In this document: in pieces, positions 41,369 to 52,189 of the stretch | Numbering within the stretch: the stretch's first letter is position 1 | Layout: each line of letters opens with the position of its first letter | NCBI RefSeq assembly: GCF_001742145.1 | Contig: NZ_CP015749.1 | Location: forward strand, 1,116,001 to 1,180,000 | Source: Pectobacterium parmentieri | GTDB taxonomy: Bacteria > Pseudomonadota > Gammaproteobacteria > Enterobacterales > Enterobacteriaceae | Length of the DNA stretch: 64,000 nucleotides | Reading direction: 5' to 3' | Notes under the pieces: model-generated | The model's input: the letters and a program-made list of their open reading frames with translations, nothing else | Told to the model about the DNA's origin: nothing | Databases searched by the model: none | Made by a program: the position numbers and the translations under genes

Positions 41369-41887
41369 ATGCCAACTCCATGCTATATCAGCATCGAAGG
41401 AAAAACGCAGGGCAACATCACCGCAGGGGCTTTCACGTCTGATTCTGTCGGCAACATCTATGTGGAAGGCCACGAAGATGAAATGCTGGTACAGGAATTC
41501 AAACACGTCGTCACCGTACCGACCGACCCGCAGTCTGGTCAGCCATCCGGCCAGCGTGTCCACAAACCGTTCAAGTTCACCGTCGCGCTGAACAAAGCGG
41601 TTCCGCTGATGTACAACGCCCTGGCGTCTGGTGAAATGCTGCCGACTGTCACCCTGAAGTGGTATCGCACCTCGGTGGAAGGCAAGCAGGAGCACTTCTT
41701 CTCTACCGTGCTGACCGATGCCACCATCGTCGACATCAACTGCCAGATGCCACACTGCCAGGACCCGTCCAAGCTCGATTACACCCAGTTGATCGAAGTC
41801 TCTCTGGCCTACCGCAAGGTTGACTGGGAGCACACGGTTGCCGGTACGTCCGGCTCTGACGACTGGCGCACGCCTGTCGAAGCCTGA
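41369..41887 (+). CDS. hcp: Type VI secretion tube protein Hcp
   Basis: The 172-residue Hcp has the typical opening (PTPCYISIEGKTQGNITAGAF) and the family core (HKPFKFTVALNKAVPLMYNALASGE). Hcp hexamers stack into the tube fired by the T6SS. AAGGAG precedes the start. No T6SS sheath or baseplate genes are in the window, so this is an orphan hcp cassette that would use an apparatus encoded elsewhere. Confidence 0.95.
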   Translation: MPTPCYISIEGKTQGNITAGAFTSDSVGNIYVEGHEDEMLVQEFKHVVTVPTDPQSGQPSGQRVHKPFKFTVALNKAVPLMYNALASGEMLPTVTLKWYRTSVEGKQEHFFSTVLTDATIVDINCQMPHCQDPSKLDYTQLIEVSLAYRKVDWEHTVAGTSGSDDWRTPVEA

Positions 41888-41980
41888 TGCCATTCAAACC
41901 CGGACGCCACGTCCGGGTTTTCTGCACTGAGTCATGGCCCCTGCCATGCCTGAGTGTGGATGACAGCATCAGGAGGACGT

Positions 41981-43828
41981 GTGGCAAACAGTACAGGATT
42001 ACAGTTCACGGTAAAGGTCGGTGCCTTGCCCGAAAGCACCTTTGCGGTGGTGGATTTTCAGCTCAGCGAGGCCCTGAACCAGCCGTTTGCCCTGTCGCTG
42101 AATCTGGCCAGCCCGTTACCGGGTGTCGACTTTGGCGCGGTACTCGATCAGCCCTGTGAACTGCGGGTGTGGTACGAGGGGGAACTCAAACGCCGGGTCA
42201 GTGGCATCATCAGCGCCTTTGCCCAGGGTGACACGGGTTTTCGTCGTACCCGCTATCAGGCAGAGGTTCGCCCGGCGCTGTGGCGGCTGGGGCTGCGCAC
42301 CAATGCCCGCATCTTTCAGGCACAAAAGCCCGAGGACATTATTGGTACGTTGCTGGAAGAGTCTGGCATCACCGATTACGCCTTTGCATTGCGGCACGAC
42401 CACGCGCCCCGCGAATACTGTGTGCAGTACCGGGAAAGTGATTTGGCGTTTGTCACCCGACTGGCTGCTGAGGAAGGGCTGTACTTCTTCCATGAGTTTG
42501 AGGCCGGCAAGCACCGGGTGGTCTTTGCAGACGATGCCGGGGCACTCAGCAAAGGCCCCGAACTGTTCTTCAACCTTGCCACGCAGGGCCTGAGTGAAGG
42601 CGAATACGTCCGCCGCTTTCGCTATGCCGAAGCGGTCAGTACCGCCGAGGTCGCCCTCAAGGACTACAGCTTCAAAACACCGGCCTACGGACTGCTACAC
42701 CGCAAGATGAGCGGTGAGCTGGAGCACCAGCGCGAGACTTACCAGCATTTTGACTATCCGGGCCGCTTCAAGAAAGACCCGAGCGGCAAAGCCTTTACCG
42801 GCTATCGGCTGGATGCGCTGCGGGCGGGTGCGATGACCGGTTCCGGTGAATCCAACGCCGCGATGCTGATGCCGGGCAGCAGCTTTACCCTGACTGAACA
42901 CCCCAATCCGACGCTCAACGCGGCCTGGCAACTGGTGGCCATCACGCATAGCGGACAACAGCCACAGGCGCTGGAAGAAGAGAGCGGCGGTGAGCCGACC
43001 ACCTACAGCAATAGCTTTGAGGTGGTCAGTGCCAAATCTACCTGGCGTGCTGGCCTGCCGTACAAGCCGATGGTAGACGGCCCGCAAATCGCCACCGTGG
43101 TTGGGCCATCTGGTGAGGAAATTTACTGCGATGAATACGGCAGAATCAAACTGCAATTTCCGTGGGACCGCTACGGGGCGAGTGACGACCAGAGCTCCTG
43201 CTGGGTGCGCGTCAGCCAGGGCTGGGCAGGCGGTCAGTATGGCCTGATCGCCATCCCGCGTATCGGCCATGAGGTGATTGTCAGCTTCCTGGAAGGTGAT
43301 CCGGATCAGCCGATTGTGACAGGCAGAACCTTCCATGCCACCAATCCATCGCCGTATCCGCTGCCTGCCAACAAGACCCGCACCTCGCTGCGTACTTCAA
43401 CGCACAAGGGCGCGGGTTTCAATGAACTGCGCTTTGAAGACCAGGCCGGGCAGGAAGAGGTGTTTATCCATGCCCAGAAGGACATGAACACCGTGGTGCT
43501 CAATAACCGCAGCACCACCGTGACCGCTGACCATACCGAAAGCGTCGGCGGCAATCAGACGGTGTCGGTGGAGAAAGACCAGCACACTGAAATTCAGGGG
43601 GAGCAGGCTATCGCCATTATTGGCAGTCGCAGCACCGTCATCGGTAAAGACGGCAAGGGAAAGTCGCACGACTCCCTGCAGGTGAAAAACAATATCGCCA
43701 TCCAGTCACAAAAGGGCGACATCCTGATAGCGACCAACGGCGGTTTTATCGGCATCAGTGCCGAAGGTGACATCACCATCAAAGGCAAAACCATTACCGT
43801 CAACGGCAGCCGTATTGACCTGAACTGA
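41981..43828 (+). CDS. vgrG: Type VI spike protein VgrG
   Basis: The 615-residue VgrG has the gp27-like N-terminal region (about 1-370), the gp5 OB-fold ([39 protein letters not shown] region) and a C-terminal beta-helix of short repeats ([20 protein letters not shown]). It ends at [11 protein letters not shown] with no added effector domain. I start it at GTG 41981 because AGGAGG lies just before it and the protein begins MANSTGLQF. It carries the PAAR-Rhs effector encoded downstream. Confidence 0.95.
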   Translation: MANSTGLQFTVKVGALPESTFAVVDFQLSEALNQPFALSLNLASPLPGVDFGAVLDQPCELRVWYEGELKRRVSGIISAFAQGDTGFRRTRYQAEVRPALWRLGLRTNARIFQAQKPEDIIGTLLEESGITDYAFALRHDHAPREYCVQYRESDLAFVTRLAAEEGLYFFHEFEAGKHRVVFADDAGALSKGPELFFNLATQGLSEGEYVRRFRYAEAVSTAEVALKDYSFKTPAYGLLHRKMSGELEHQRETYQHFDYPGRFKKDPSGKAFTGYRLDALRAGAMTGSGESNAAMLMPGSSFTLTEHPNPTLNAAWQLVAITHSGQQPQALEEESGGEPTTYSNSFEVVSAKSTWRAGLPYKPMVDGPQIATVVGPSGEEIYCDEYGRIKLQFPWDRYGASDDQSSCWVRVSQGWAGGQYGLIAIPRIGHEVIVSFLEGDPDQPIVTGRTFHATNPSPYPLPANKTRTSLRTSTHKGAGFNELRFEDQAGQEEVFIHAQKDMNTVVLNNRSTTVTADHTESVGGNQTVSVEKDQHTEIQGEQAIAIIGSRSTVIGKDGKGKSHDSLQVKNNIAIQSQKGDILIATNGGFIGISAEGDITIKGKTITVNGSRIDLN

Positions 43829-43856
43829 ATAACAAAAACAACAAGGACACGTGAAC

Positions 43857-44291
43857 ATGTACCAGATGAACGAAGGCACACTGACCCTTCCTGCGCAGTG
43901 GCGTGATGAATCCCTGCACGTGTTTGTGCTGCCGGACGAGACCACCAATCTGGTGGTCAACCGCACCCCGATTGAGGGCAGTAAAACTGCTGATGAGGCA
44001 TATCAGGACACACTGACGCAGTTGTCGGCGCAGCTTAAAGGCTACGAAGAGCGGCAAGCGTGGACACTGATGCTAGATGGGCAGAATGCACAGGCTGTCG
44101 AATACACCTGGCAGTCACCGGAAGGCCGGATGCATCAGGTGGTGGTGATGCAGGTGTGCGGCAGCCTGCTGCTGACCTTTACGATTACCGCTGCGGATGT
44201 ACTGAGTGATGCGCGCAAGGCTGAACTGCTGGCAGTGATTGAGACGTTCACGGTGGCGGCCCCGGAGGGTAAGGAGAACCGTCATGCTTGA
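43857..44291 (+). CDS. Eag-type chaperone (DUF1795/DcrB fold) for the Rhs effector
   Basis: The 144-residue protein (YQMNEGTLTLPAQWRDESLHVFVLP at the start) is of the DUF1795 family. It lies between vgrG and an rhs gene with N-terminal membrane helices, exactly where Eag chaperones are found. Eag proteins shield the prePAAR transmembrane region of the effector until loading on VgrG. The start is ATG 43857; GTG 43851 is possible. It overlaps rhs by eight bases. Confidence 0.88.
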   Translation: MYQMNEGTLTLPAQWRDESLHVFVLPDETTNLVVNRTPIEGSKTADEAYQDTLTQLSAQLKGYEERQAWTLMLDGQNAQAVEYTWQSPEGRMHQVVVMQVCGSLLLTFTITAADVLSDARKAELLAVIETFTVAAPEGKENRHA

Positions 44292-47200
44292 CGACATCCT
44301 CTCGCGCATTGCGCGGGTTGGCGCGATGCATGCGGGGAATCGCCCCACCCTGCCACCCGATTTGCCTGAACCGGGGCAGGGTAAACCGCCGACCTCACCG
44401 GGCAAGCCTATCAAACACAGCAGTTTTCTGGGCGCACTGGCGGGGGCCGCCGTCGGGGCACTGATTGCGGCTGCCGTCTTTGCCGTGGCTGCTGCTGCAG
44501 TCGCTGGTGCGGTGGTGCTGACCGGTCTCACGGGTGGCGCCGGCCTCGCTCTGGTTGTGGGTGTAGTCAAACTGGCTGCAGGGGCGGCGCTGGTGTATGG
44601 GCTGAGTGACCTGATAGGCGGTGTCAGCAAACGGGTATCCGCGATGGTTGACAGCATGTCCCCCTCATCAGGGCAGGTTGATGGCGGTTCGAAGACCGTT
44701 TTTGTTGAAGGTAATCCGGTCTCCCGTGCTGAAATCGATGTGGTGCTCTGCGATAAACACAACGGCCCGCAACTGATTGCCCAGGGCAGTGCTACGGTAT
44801 TCGTTGATGGCTACTATGCGGCGCGGGTGGGGGACAAGGCTGTATGCGGCGCGACGATCAAGGAAGGGGCCTCGACGGTGTTCTTTGGTTCAGGCCAGGC
44901 ATCGCCTCTCACGGTAGCGGACGAGTTCAGCGGCTGGGAAAAAGCGCTGATACTCGCGGTGGAATTTCTGGTGCCTCCTAGTCGGGGTTTGTTCCGGGGA
45001 CTGGGCACCCTGTTCACCAAAGGGCCAATGGCCGTGCTGCGGGGCATGAAAGCGGGCGCAGCACATGCTATGGAAGGACTGCGTAGCGCCGTGGAGTGCG
45101 CCAAAAAGGGCTTCAGGGAAAACAAAGGGCTGGCGCGTGTCAGCGAATCCATTCGCGGCTTCCTCCAGGACCCCGTCTACATCGCCAGTGGCGAAGTCAT
45201 AGAAAAACGCCTCGATCTGGAGCTGGGCCAGACCGTTCCATTGCTGTTCGAGCGCACCTACCGCTCCGGTAGCCCTTACTCCGGCTTGCTGGGGCATGGC
45301 TGGCACGATAGCTGGAGTGAGGTGGCCACGGTGGGCCGCACCGAGCAGGGTGACATCCAGGTGACCCTCACCCTGGCACAGGGCTACGACATCGACTTTA
45401 CCTTCGTGGTCGGCGCGACCGTGGTGTACTGCGCCGAATACCCCGAATTCAAACTGGTCAAGCGCCATAACGGCTTTCACCTGTGGCACCGCGACAGCCA
45501 GACCTGGCGGGCGTTTACCATCAAACAAGATGACCGGTTACTGCTGTCAGCCATTACCGACAACCACCGCAACCGCATCGACTTTCTGCGCGACCCCAAA
45601 GGCTACCTGCGCAAGATCAGGCACAGTGACGGCATCGAACTGTTGCTGGTGTGGCAGGGCGAGTTTCTGCGCCAGGTGCAGCGCATTGATGGCGGCCAGA
45701 AAACGGTGCTGGCCGAATACCGGCAGGATGAACAGGGACGGCTGGTCGAGGCGGACGCCGCGCATGCCTATCACCTGTTCTACGACTACGACAGCCATCA
45801 CCGTCTGACTCGCTGGCATGACAACGACCAGACCTGGGCACGGTATGAATACGACCATCTGGGGCGCTGTGTTTATACCACCTGTGCCGATGGCTACCTG
45901 ACGGCGAATTTCGAGTACCTGGCTGACCGCGTGGTCATGACCGACGGGTTGGGGCAACGCCATGAATACGGCTTCAATGACCTGTACCTGATGGCGTGGG
46001 AGAAATCTCCGCTCGGCCATATCACCCGCTATGAGTATGACGATGTGGGCAACCTGCTGCAGGAAATCTCTCCGGCAGGGCGGGTTGTGGAATTTGCCTA
46101 TCTGGACAACAGTGGACTGGTCAGCACCTTTACCGACGGCAGCGGCCACCAGTGGCACTACGACTATGACCACTACGAGCGGCTGACCGGCATCACCGAC
46201 CCATTGGGCCGAAGTTGGGCCTGGCAGTACGACAGCAAGGGCAATCCGCTGAGCCTGACCGGGCCGGACGCCAGCGAAGTCCGGTTTGCATGGAACCGCT
46301 ACGGCCTGCTGACCGAGGTGAGTGATGAACAAGGCCGGACGCAGGCCAACCTGTTTTATGACCACCGGCACCGCCTGATGAGTGCCACTGATGCGGAATC
46401 CCGCACCCGGCAACTGCGCTATGACCAGCAAGACCGGCTCACGAGCTGGACACGCCCGGATGGGGCAACGTATCGCCTTGGCTACCGCCGCGCCAGTTGG
46501 AAACTGCCAGAACAACTGCTGCGCCCGGACGACAAGCAAGAGCAACGCCAGTACGACAAGCACAACAACCTGCTGAACTACACCGATGGCAACGGCGCGG
46601 TATGGCGGCAAACCTACGGCCCGTTCGACCTGCTGATGTCGCGCACCGATGCGGCAGGCCGCACCTGGCGGTACGACTACGATAAGGAAAGCCAGCAACT
46701 GGTGTGCGTCACCGCACCGGATGGCAACCGCTGGCAATGGTGGTTGGATGCCGATGCACGGGTTATCCGTGAGCGGGACATGGCGGGGACGGAAACCCAC
46801 TATGGTTACGATGAAGACGGTCACTGCATCAGTATCCGCAACGGCGAAGGAGAAACCCGCCACTTTCTGTACGACGGGCGTGGCCTGCTTATCAAAGAAA
46901 CCGCGCCGGACGATACCTTGCACTACCGCTACGATGCGGCAGGCCGGCTTACCGAAGTGACATCCTCCACCAGTCATATCCAGCTTGAATATGACGAGCG
47001 TGACCGGGTGGTACAGGAGCGGAACAGCGGAACGGCAATCCGACGCCACTATCAGGGAGAGTCGCACACCGTTACTCGCAGCCTGCACTGGGAGGGCGAA
47101 GAAGACAGTGCGGCACTCACCAGCACCTTCCGTTACAGTGCGACAAGTGAACTGCGTCAGGTGCAGTTACCGGATGGCGCGGAGCTGACGCTGGCGCACG

Positions 47201-48519
47201 ACAGTGCGGGTCGGGAGTCTTCCCGGCAGAGTCAGGCTGGCTTTATGCAGCACCGTGAATACGATGCTATGGGCTGGCTGACGCGGGAAATGAGCGGCCA
47301 GACGGTGGACGGTCGCCTGCAACCGACCCAGACGCGGGAATACCTGTACGACGGTGCGGGCAACCTGACCGGCACCCGACGCAACCGTGAAGCAGCAGGC
47401 TACCAACTTGATGCCAGCGGACGGGTGCTGTCGGTACTGAGCGGTGGCGCGGGGCGCAGCGTAAACACCGAGGAACAATACCGCTATACCCGCAGCGGGT
47501 TGCCGCAAGATGCCACGCGCCTGACCGAATGGCAGGTTGGACGCCTGACCCAGCAGGACAACACTCACTATCAGTATGACAAAGCCGGGCGGCTGATACG
47601 CAAACAGGTGGTGCAGCCGGGCTATCGGCCGCAGGTGTGGCACTACCGCTGGGACAGCCGCAACCAGCTCAGGGTTGTGGATACGCCAGCGGGTGAACGC
47701 TGGTTCTACCGTTACGACCCGTTTGGGCGGCGCATTGGCAAACGCTGCGACCAGACGCAGGACGATATCCGCTACCTGTGGGATGGAGACCAGATAGCTG
47801 AAGTGCGTCACTACCGCGACGGTGACCTCGTCTCACGACGGCACTGGATACACAACGGCTGGGAACTGCTGGTGCAACAGCGCCAGACTGTAAATGGAAG
47901 TTGGGAAACGGACTTTGTCACCAGCGGCCATAATGGTGAACCGCAGGCTATCTTTAATCCACAAGGTGAGATTCGCTGGCAGGCTCCGCGCACCAATTTA
48001 TGGGGCCAGCGCTATACAGATAATACTGAAAGTCTCGATCCAGGATTGGCATTTGCGGGGCAATACCGTGACGCTGAAAGTAGCTTATGCTATAACAGGT
48101 TCCGCTATTATGATCCGAGTGGTGGTTGTTATATCTCGCCAGACCCGATCAGCATATACGGTGGAGTTAATAACTATTCTTATGTGCGAAACCCCATAGC
48201 ATATATAGACCCTTTTGGATTGGATGAGTTATATGCTTTGGTTGCCTCTAAGGATGGATGGTTCGATGTTATGGAATGGGGAAAAAAGAATCCTGTTGGG
48301 CAAGTCTATTTAAGAAAAGGAGAATTGTGGAAAATTGGAGAAACAAAAAATCCTACAAGACGTTACTCGGGAGCGTGGCTAAAAAGAAATAATTTGGATT
48401 ATGTAACTTTATTTGAGGGTACTGATAAACCCACTAATCGTTTCTGGGAATCAATGAAAATTAATGGCTATGAGGCGTGGAAAGGTCGACGGCCTCCTGG
48501 AAATAAATGTAAGCACTAA
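44284..48519 (+). CDS. PAAR-Rhs type VI effector with GIY-YIG/URI-like nuclease tip
   Basis: The 1411-residue protein starts at ATG 44284, inside the end of the eag gene. In order: a prePAAR motif region (AGNRPTLPPDLPEPG), paired membrane helices (about 44-108), a PAAR domain (about 135-205, with SATVFVDGYYAARVGD), a long shell of YD repeats (about 330-1290), and the RHS junction ending YIDPFGL near 1313. The 98-residue tip has VYLRKGELWKIGETKNPTRRY and WESMKINGYEAWKGRRPPGNK, resembling GIY-YIG/URI-fold nuclease toxins. The tip is AT-rich, unlike the GC-rich core, as expected for a swapped toxin module. It probably cleaves DNA in rival cells. Confidence 0.93.
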   Translation: MLDDILSRIARVGAMHAGNRPTLPPDLPEPGQGKPPTSPGKPIKHSSFLGALAGAAVGALIAAAVFAVAAAAVAGAVVLTGLTGGAGLALVVGVVKLAAGAALVYGLSDLIGGVSKRVSAMVDSMSPSSGQVDGGSKTVFVEGNPVSRAEIDVVLCDKHNGPQLIAQGSATVFVDGYYAARVGDKAVCGATIKEGASTVFFGSGQASPLTVADEFSGWEKALILAVEFLVPPSRGLFRGLGTLFTKGPMAVLRGMKAGAAHAMEGLRSAVECAKKGFRENKGLARVSESIRGFLQDPVYIASGEVIEKRLDLELGQTVPLLFERTYRSGSPYSGLLGHGWHDSWSEVATVGRTEQGDIQVTLTLAQGYDIDFTFVVGATVVYCAEYPEFKLVKRHNGFHLWHRDSQTWRAFTIKQDDRLLLSAITDNHRNRIDFLRDPKGYLRKIRHSDGIELLLVWQGEFLRQVQRIDGGQKTVLAEYRQDEQGRLVEADAAHAYHLFYDYDSHHRLTRWHDNDQTWARYEYDHLGRCVYTTCADGYLTANFEYLADRVVMTDGLGQRHEYGFNDLYLMAWEKSPLGHITRYEYDDVGNLLQEISPAGRVVEFAYLDNSGLVSTFTDGSGHQWHYDYDHYERLTGITDPLGRSWAWQYDSKGNPLSLTGPDASEVRFAWNRYGLLTEVSDEQGRTQANLFYDHRHRLMSATDAESRTRQLRYDQQDRLTSWTRPDGATYRLGYRRASWKLPEQLLRPDDKQEQRQYDKHNNLLNYTDGNGAVWRQTYGPFDLLMSRTDAAGRTWRYDYDKESQQLVCVTAPDGNRWQWWLDADARVIRERDMAGTETHYGYDEDGHCISIRNGEGETRHFLYDGRGLLIKETAPDDTLHYRYDAAGRLTEVTSSTSHIQLEYDERDRVVQERNSGTAIRRHYQGESHTVTRSLHWEGEEDSAALTSTFRYSATSELRQVQLPDGAELTLAHDSAGRESSRQSQAGFMQHREYDAMGWLTREMSGQTVDGRLQPTQTREYLYDGAGNLTGTRRNREAAGYQLDASGRVLSVLSGGAGRSVNTEEQYRYTRSGLPQDATRLTEWQVGRLTQQDNTHYQYDKAGRLIRKQVVQPGYRPQVWHYRWDSRNQLRVVDTPAGERWFYRYDPFGRRIGKRCDQTQDDIRYLWDGDQIAEVRHYRDGDLVSRRHWIHNGWELLVQQRQTVNGSWETDFVTSGHNGEPQAIFNPQGEIRWQAPRTNLWGQRYTDNTESLDPGLAFAGQYRDAESSLCYNRFRYYDPSGGCYISPDPISIYGGVNNYSYVRNPIAYIDPFGLDELYALVASKDGWFDVMEWGKKNPVGQVYLRKGELWKIGETKNPTRRYSGAWLKRNNLDYVTLFEGTDKPTNRFWESMKINGYEAWKGRRPPGNKCKH

Positions 48520-48525
48520 GTGGTG

Positions 48526-48948
48526 ATGCAAATGAAATTAGATAAATCGTCTGATACATCTGGTTTAACACTGGTTGCTATCATCTCTGATGAGTTGATA
48601 CCGATTTTTGAAAAGTTGGAAAATGAATTTTCGGATGTAAATATTGAACTGTTCTTTGTTTTCCGATGTCTTCCGGATAAGTATGAAAGGAAGTCAAAAG
48701 TTAGGAGGTCTAAAAAAGACAATACTATATATTTTGACCTGACGGTTAGTGAAGATACTTACAGGTTTTTGAGTAAGGCAGAGCAAAGGTATAGGCTTGG
48801 ACGCAGTTTTTATGATTTTTTCTGTCCTAGATTAATAAAATATAATATTGATGGCCTTGATTTGGATATTTTTATTGAAAGGTTTGTGACGCATTTAAAA
48901 AGTATTGGTTGGCTTGAGGATGAGTTGAATATTTGCTTTGATGAGTGA
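48526..48948 (+). CDS. Putative immunity protein for the Rhs tip
   Basis: The 140-residue acidic, AT-rich protein starts within ten bases of the rhs stop, the standard position for a cognate immunity gene. I do not recognise the family (VAIISDELIPIFEKLENEF, RLGRSFYDFFCPRLIKYN). ATG 48532 is an alternative start. Confidence 0.7.
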   Translation: MQMKLDKSSDTSGLTLVAIISDELIPIFEKLENEFSDVNIELFFVFRCLPDKYERKSKVRRSKKDNTIYFDLTVSEDTYRFLSKAEQRYRLGRSFYDFFCPRLIKYNIDGLDLDIFIERFVTHLKSIGWLEDELNICFDE

Positions 48949-49456
48949 AATTAGCAAAGAGTTCTGGATTTTACTTCTATGGGTTGGAGAGAGTGTTGCT
49001 ATATTTTTGATGATGAAAGGGATAGTTTTTTGGGGGTGGTTTGTTCGGCAGTGTAACCAATAAAATAGATTCTCCAATACCAAAAAGCGACGTAGAAATA
49101 GCAGTGTTTCGTAAGTTATAGCTACCGTCAGGCGATATTTTTCATGCCTTATCAAAAAGGGAGATGTTGAGGGGGAGCGAATTAATTGCCTAAAACTTGT
49201 GCTAAGTAACACTGGAAATCGACTTGCTACGAATGTCTGTATTTGTGTGAAAGAAAGTGATTTTTTTCAATGCGGCTTAAAAATGTCACCTCTCTCTGAG
49301 AGTATATATGGAACGCATAATTGTATTCGAATACCTAACATTCAAGTGCCCAGTGCATGTTATGGAAGCTGAGAGTGACATCAGAATGAGTCAGACTCTG
49401 CCGGCCAGTTCCCTCTTTGTCGAGGAACTGGCCGGAAAAAATAGTAGTTATTTATA
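48949..49456. other. Gene-poor region with decayed fragments and a strong hairpin
   Basis: A 40-codon frame from ATG 48941 overlaps the immunity stop. Another frame nearby reads LDFTSMGWRECCYIFDDE before a stop, perhaps part of a lost immunity gene. At 49401-49435 a 12-bp stem (CCGGCCAGTTCC / GGAACTGGCCGG) is followed by AAAAAA. Confidence 0.4.
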
Positions 49457-50725
49457 TTAGTATGGATTTTTTGAAGATTTATCTATATATGCTACTAATA
49501 ATCTCTTGGCCAAGCTGTAGGCGTCCATGTAAATATTGAGCATCTCTTTTTGCTCTTCTTCTTCTTTTAGGGATCCAGTATGTACTAATTGCGATCTGAA
49601 ATCATATAGCCTATAAAATAGTTCAGAGTCCTTTTTTCCCAAAAGATTTTTGACAAGAGTCTTGCAGTTTTTACCGATTGATTGAGTCTGCAAAGACAAC
49701 AATCCCTTCTCAATGGATGTTTTAACTTCATCATTGATATCTGATTCATTCAATTTTTTGGATAAATAGTCTAATGCTTTAATCTCAGCATCGGGACGTC
49801 GCACCTTGCTCGATAACACTTCAATAGAGGTCATCGATAAAATGATCTTATTTATGAGCGAGTCATCAAAAAGTGAAGTGGTGAGGATATGGGTTGCTGT
49901 TTTTATTTTTTTAAACGATTCACCAGCAACAAGTACATCTTCAAATCGACCGTAATGCTGATTGAAGAAGTCGTCGAATTTTGATATATCGACAGCATCG
50001 GTTCTTTGGGTTGCTTTAGTGTCCTATGGCGTAGACTTTTCCAAAAATAAATTAACGCCAAATTTGTCACTCAAATTAATTAATGGTACCTCGTAATAGT
50101 CTTCATGATTTTTGGTATGCCGACTAATAAAGTCCTTTTCCGATTCTCTCTTTATTTTTTCAAGAAATGCTGCAGATGCTAAATTGTCAGGGTATGCAAT
50201 GCCAATTCCTAATTCGGCGAAGGCCAAAATCAAAACTTGCTCAACTCTTCTAGAAACTTGTGCGATTTCTCTGTATATTAAATTTTCTAAATTTCTTAAT
50301 CTGAGAGTCTTGGCCTCTTTCAATGAAAGTTCAGAATCCGATTCTATAATAAACTTATCTAAGAAAACTAATGGATTACTATCAATCCCAAGAGGTCTTG
50401 AAATCTGAAATCTAATGTAAAAACCCCACTTGTCTTTTTCAGGTTGCATTATTTCTAGCTCATGGTCATTTGATTCATCCATTGTTAATGAATTATATTC
50501 ATTCGCAATATTAAAAAAAATCTCCACATCATCTTCATTAAGCATCTCTAGAACGGTTTGGATCTCACTATTTATGGCCTTCATGGCTTGTTCTACAGGG
50601 ATGTTTTTGTTTTTGGATTTTTCTATCACATATTCAGGCAATGTATCAAATATTTTTATAATGTCCTCTCTTTTAAAAGGCATTGTAATTTCGAAATCTA
50701 ATAGCTTTACAATAATATTTTTCAT
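49457..50725 (-). pseudogene. HEPN-domain protein gene split by an in-frame amber codon
   Basis: The reading frame is continuous for 423 codons apart from one TAG (50024-50026) after residue 233 (..NLFLEKSTP). It then continues as DTKATQRTDAVDISKFDDFF and on to the end without another stop. The C-terminal region has RLYDFRSQLVHTG, the RX4H signature of HEPN ribonucleases, in an Apea-like context. Such genes are often anti-phage or abortive-infection factors. AAGG lies about ten bases before ATG 50725. It is either recently inactivated or depends on amber suppression. Confidence 0.65.
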
Positions 50726-50866
50726 TATAAAAAACCTTATTTCACGTTGGGGTTGAATTTTTTATTGGAACAGTTAATTTTTCTTGAGGCGAAAATAAAA
50801 AATTTAACATTATGGTTTACACGGTCAATGGTTTCATATATCCCACCTAAAGTTAGGTGTCCAGTG

Positions 50867-51235
50867 TTAGGTTGCATACGATATATTGATAAAAATCCTA
50901 GGATATGGCTGTTTTATTTTTATAACAGTTTTCGTAAAATCTTCTGCATCCGGGGAAGGATTTCTATAAGCGAGGAGGGGGCGCGTATACTGAAGATGCG
51001 GTCGCATATCTCCTGAGGAATCGTCCGGTAGCAAGGCGAAATCGTCCACCAGTTCCAGATAATACTTGATAATAAAAACGAACCTCTTGATTGCCATTAG
51101 AGTTGAATTGACGCATTTCACTGTAGTGAGCAATGGATTTTTGGAAAACACCAGATTTCCAATAAATTTTATAAGCATTGAATATAAACCCTTGTGCAGC
51201 ATTGAAGTCTAACTGTCGTTGGTAAGGATTTGCAG
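50867..51235 (-). pseudogene. Frameshifted coding remnant
   Basis: From 51235 leftward one frame reads NPYQRQLDFNAAQGFIFNAY and KSIAHYSEMRQFNSNGNQEV. Near 51060 the sensible text moves to another frame: LVDDFALLPDDSSGDM, YRNPSPDAEDFTKTV, to a stop at 50867. No family recognised. Confidence 0.4.
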
Positions 51236-51410
51236 TGCTTTATATAGGTAGACACGATTTTTAGTTGAGAATTTAATTATATCAACGATTCTTTTGAATG
51301 CTAACTGTGTAGATGGTTTATTCTATCGATTTAAATTTGCAACAAAAAATCTAGGGCCTATCAGTATGATATTGGTAGCGCATGTTTGCTTCCGTGTGCG
51401 TGCCTGATCC

Positions 51411-51563
51411 TTACGTCTGGGGGGGCTTAACTCTCGTTTTCTTCACCTTCCTATTCATCTTATTTTCCTGAGCAAATCTGAATGCTGTTCCACGCTTTTT
51501 GTTATCTATAGCCTTTAACCAGTCGATACTGGTCAGTTTATCGAATACTAAATAGCTTTGCAT
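51411..51563 (-). CDS. Possible 50-residue protein or gene fragment
   Basis: ATG 51563 opens a 50-codon frame (MQSYLVFDKLTSIDWLKAID, then a very basic C-terminus NRKVKKTRVK). There is no clear ribosome site. It may be a remnant. Confidence 0.2.
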   Translation of the reverse strand: MQSYLVFDKLTSIDWLKAIDNKKRGTAFRFAQENKMNRKVKKTRVKPPQT

Positions 51564-52189
51564 AATAGCACTACACTTGCAGAGGGCTAGCCCCCCGCCA
51601 GCACTGGCCTTGCACGACTAGGAGTGAAGCATCAAGGTGCGAAGTTATTTAAGCACTCAAGGCTACGATGTTCATCGTGGAAGACGAAAGTTCTATCTGG
51701 ATAGCCCAGGGCTTTAATTTTCCCATTAGATAGTCAAATGCTATTTATAAATTTCCAAAAAATAATCTGAATTAAAGACTCATAGGGGCGGTATTTGGTA
51801 GCCATCAAGTATTAATGTTAAAAACTTGATCAAGCTCACTCCATGTTTGTTGCCCTCTGCAGGGATTATTGCTTTTCTGTGCCATGTTTAATCTGCCTGA
51901 AATACTGAATATGTTGTTTAAAATAAATTTACTCCACTATTTTTAGATTGTCTCTGGAGTGTGGGTTTTAGATGATTTTTCTGTTTGTAAGGCTGTTAAT
52001 TATTAACTTATATATAATGATGGTGGTTGTTTTTAAATTTGGGGTGAGCGGGTTTTGTTAATGGGGAATATCCCTATGTATCATAGGCGGCGATACTTGG
52101 TGGTTTGGACATAAAATATAATAGATTATCTTGGGCTAATAAATTATTTTATAAACGTAAAGGTATAAAAATACGGCAGGGAGGTGGCG
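51564..52189. other. Gene-free AT-rich stretch before the VasH-like gene
   Basis: About 620 bases in which I see no gene, RNA or clear promoter. The final AGGGAGG serves the downstream gene. Confidence 0.5.

Noticed and set aside
45547..47088. 513-codon antisense frame inside rhs
   Set aside because: Mirror of the codon pattern of YD repeats; valine- and glutamine-rich with no recognisable domain or start site.
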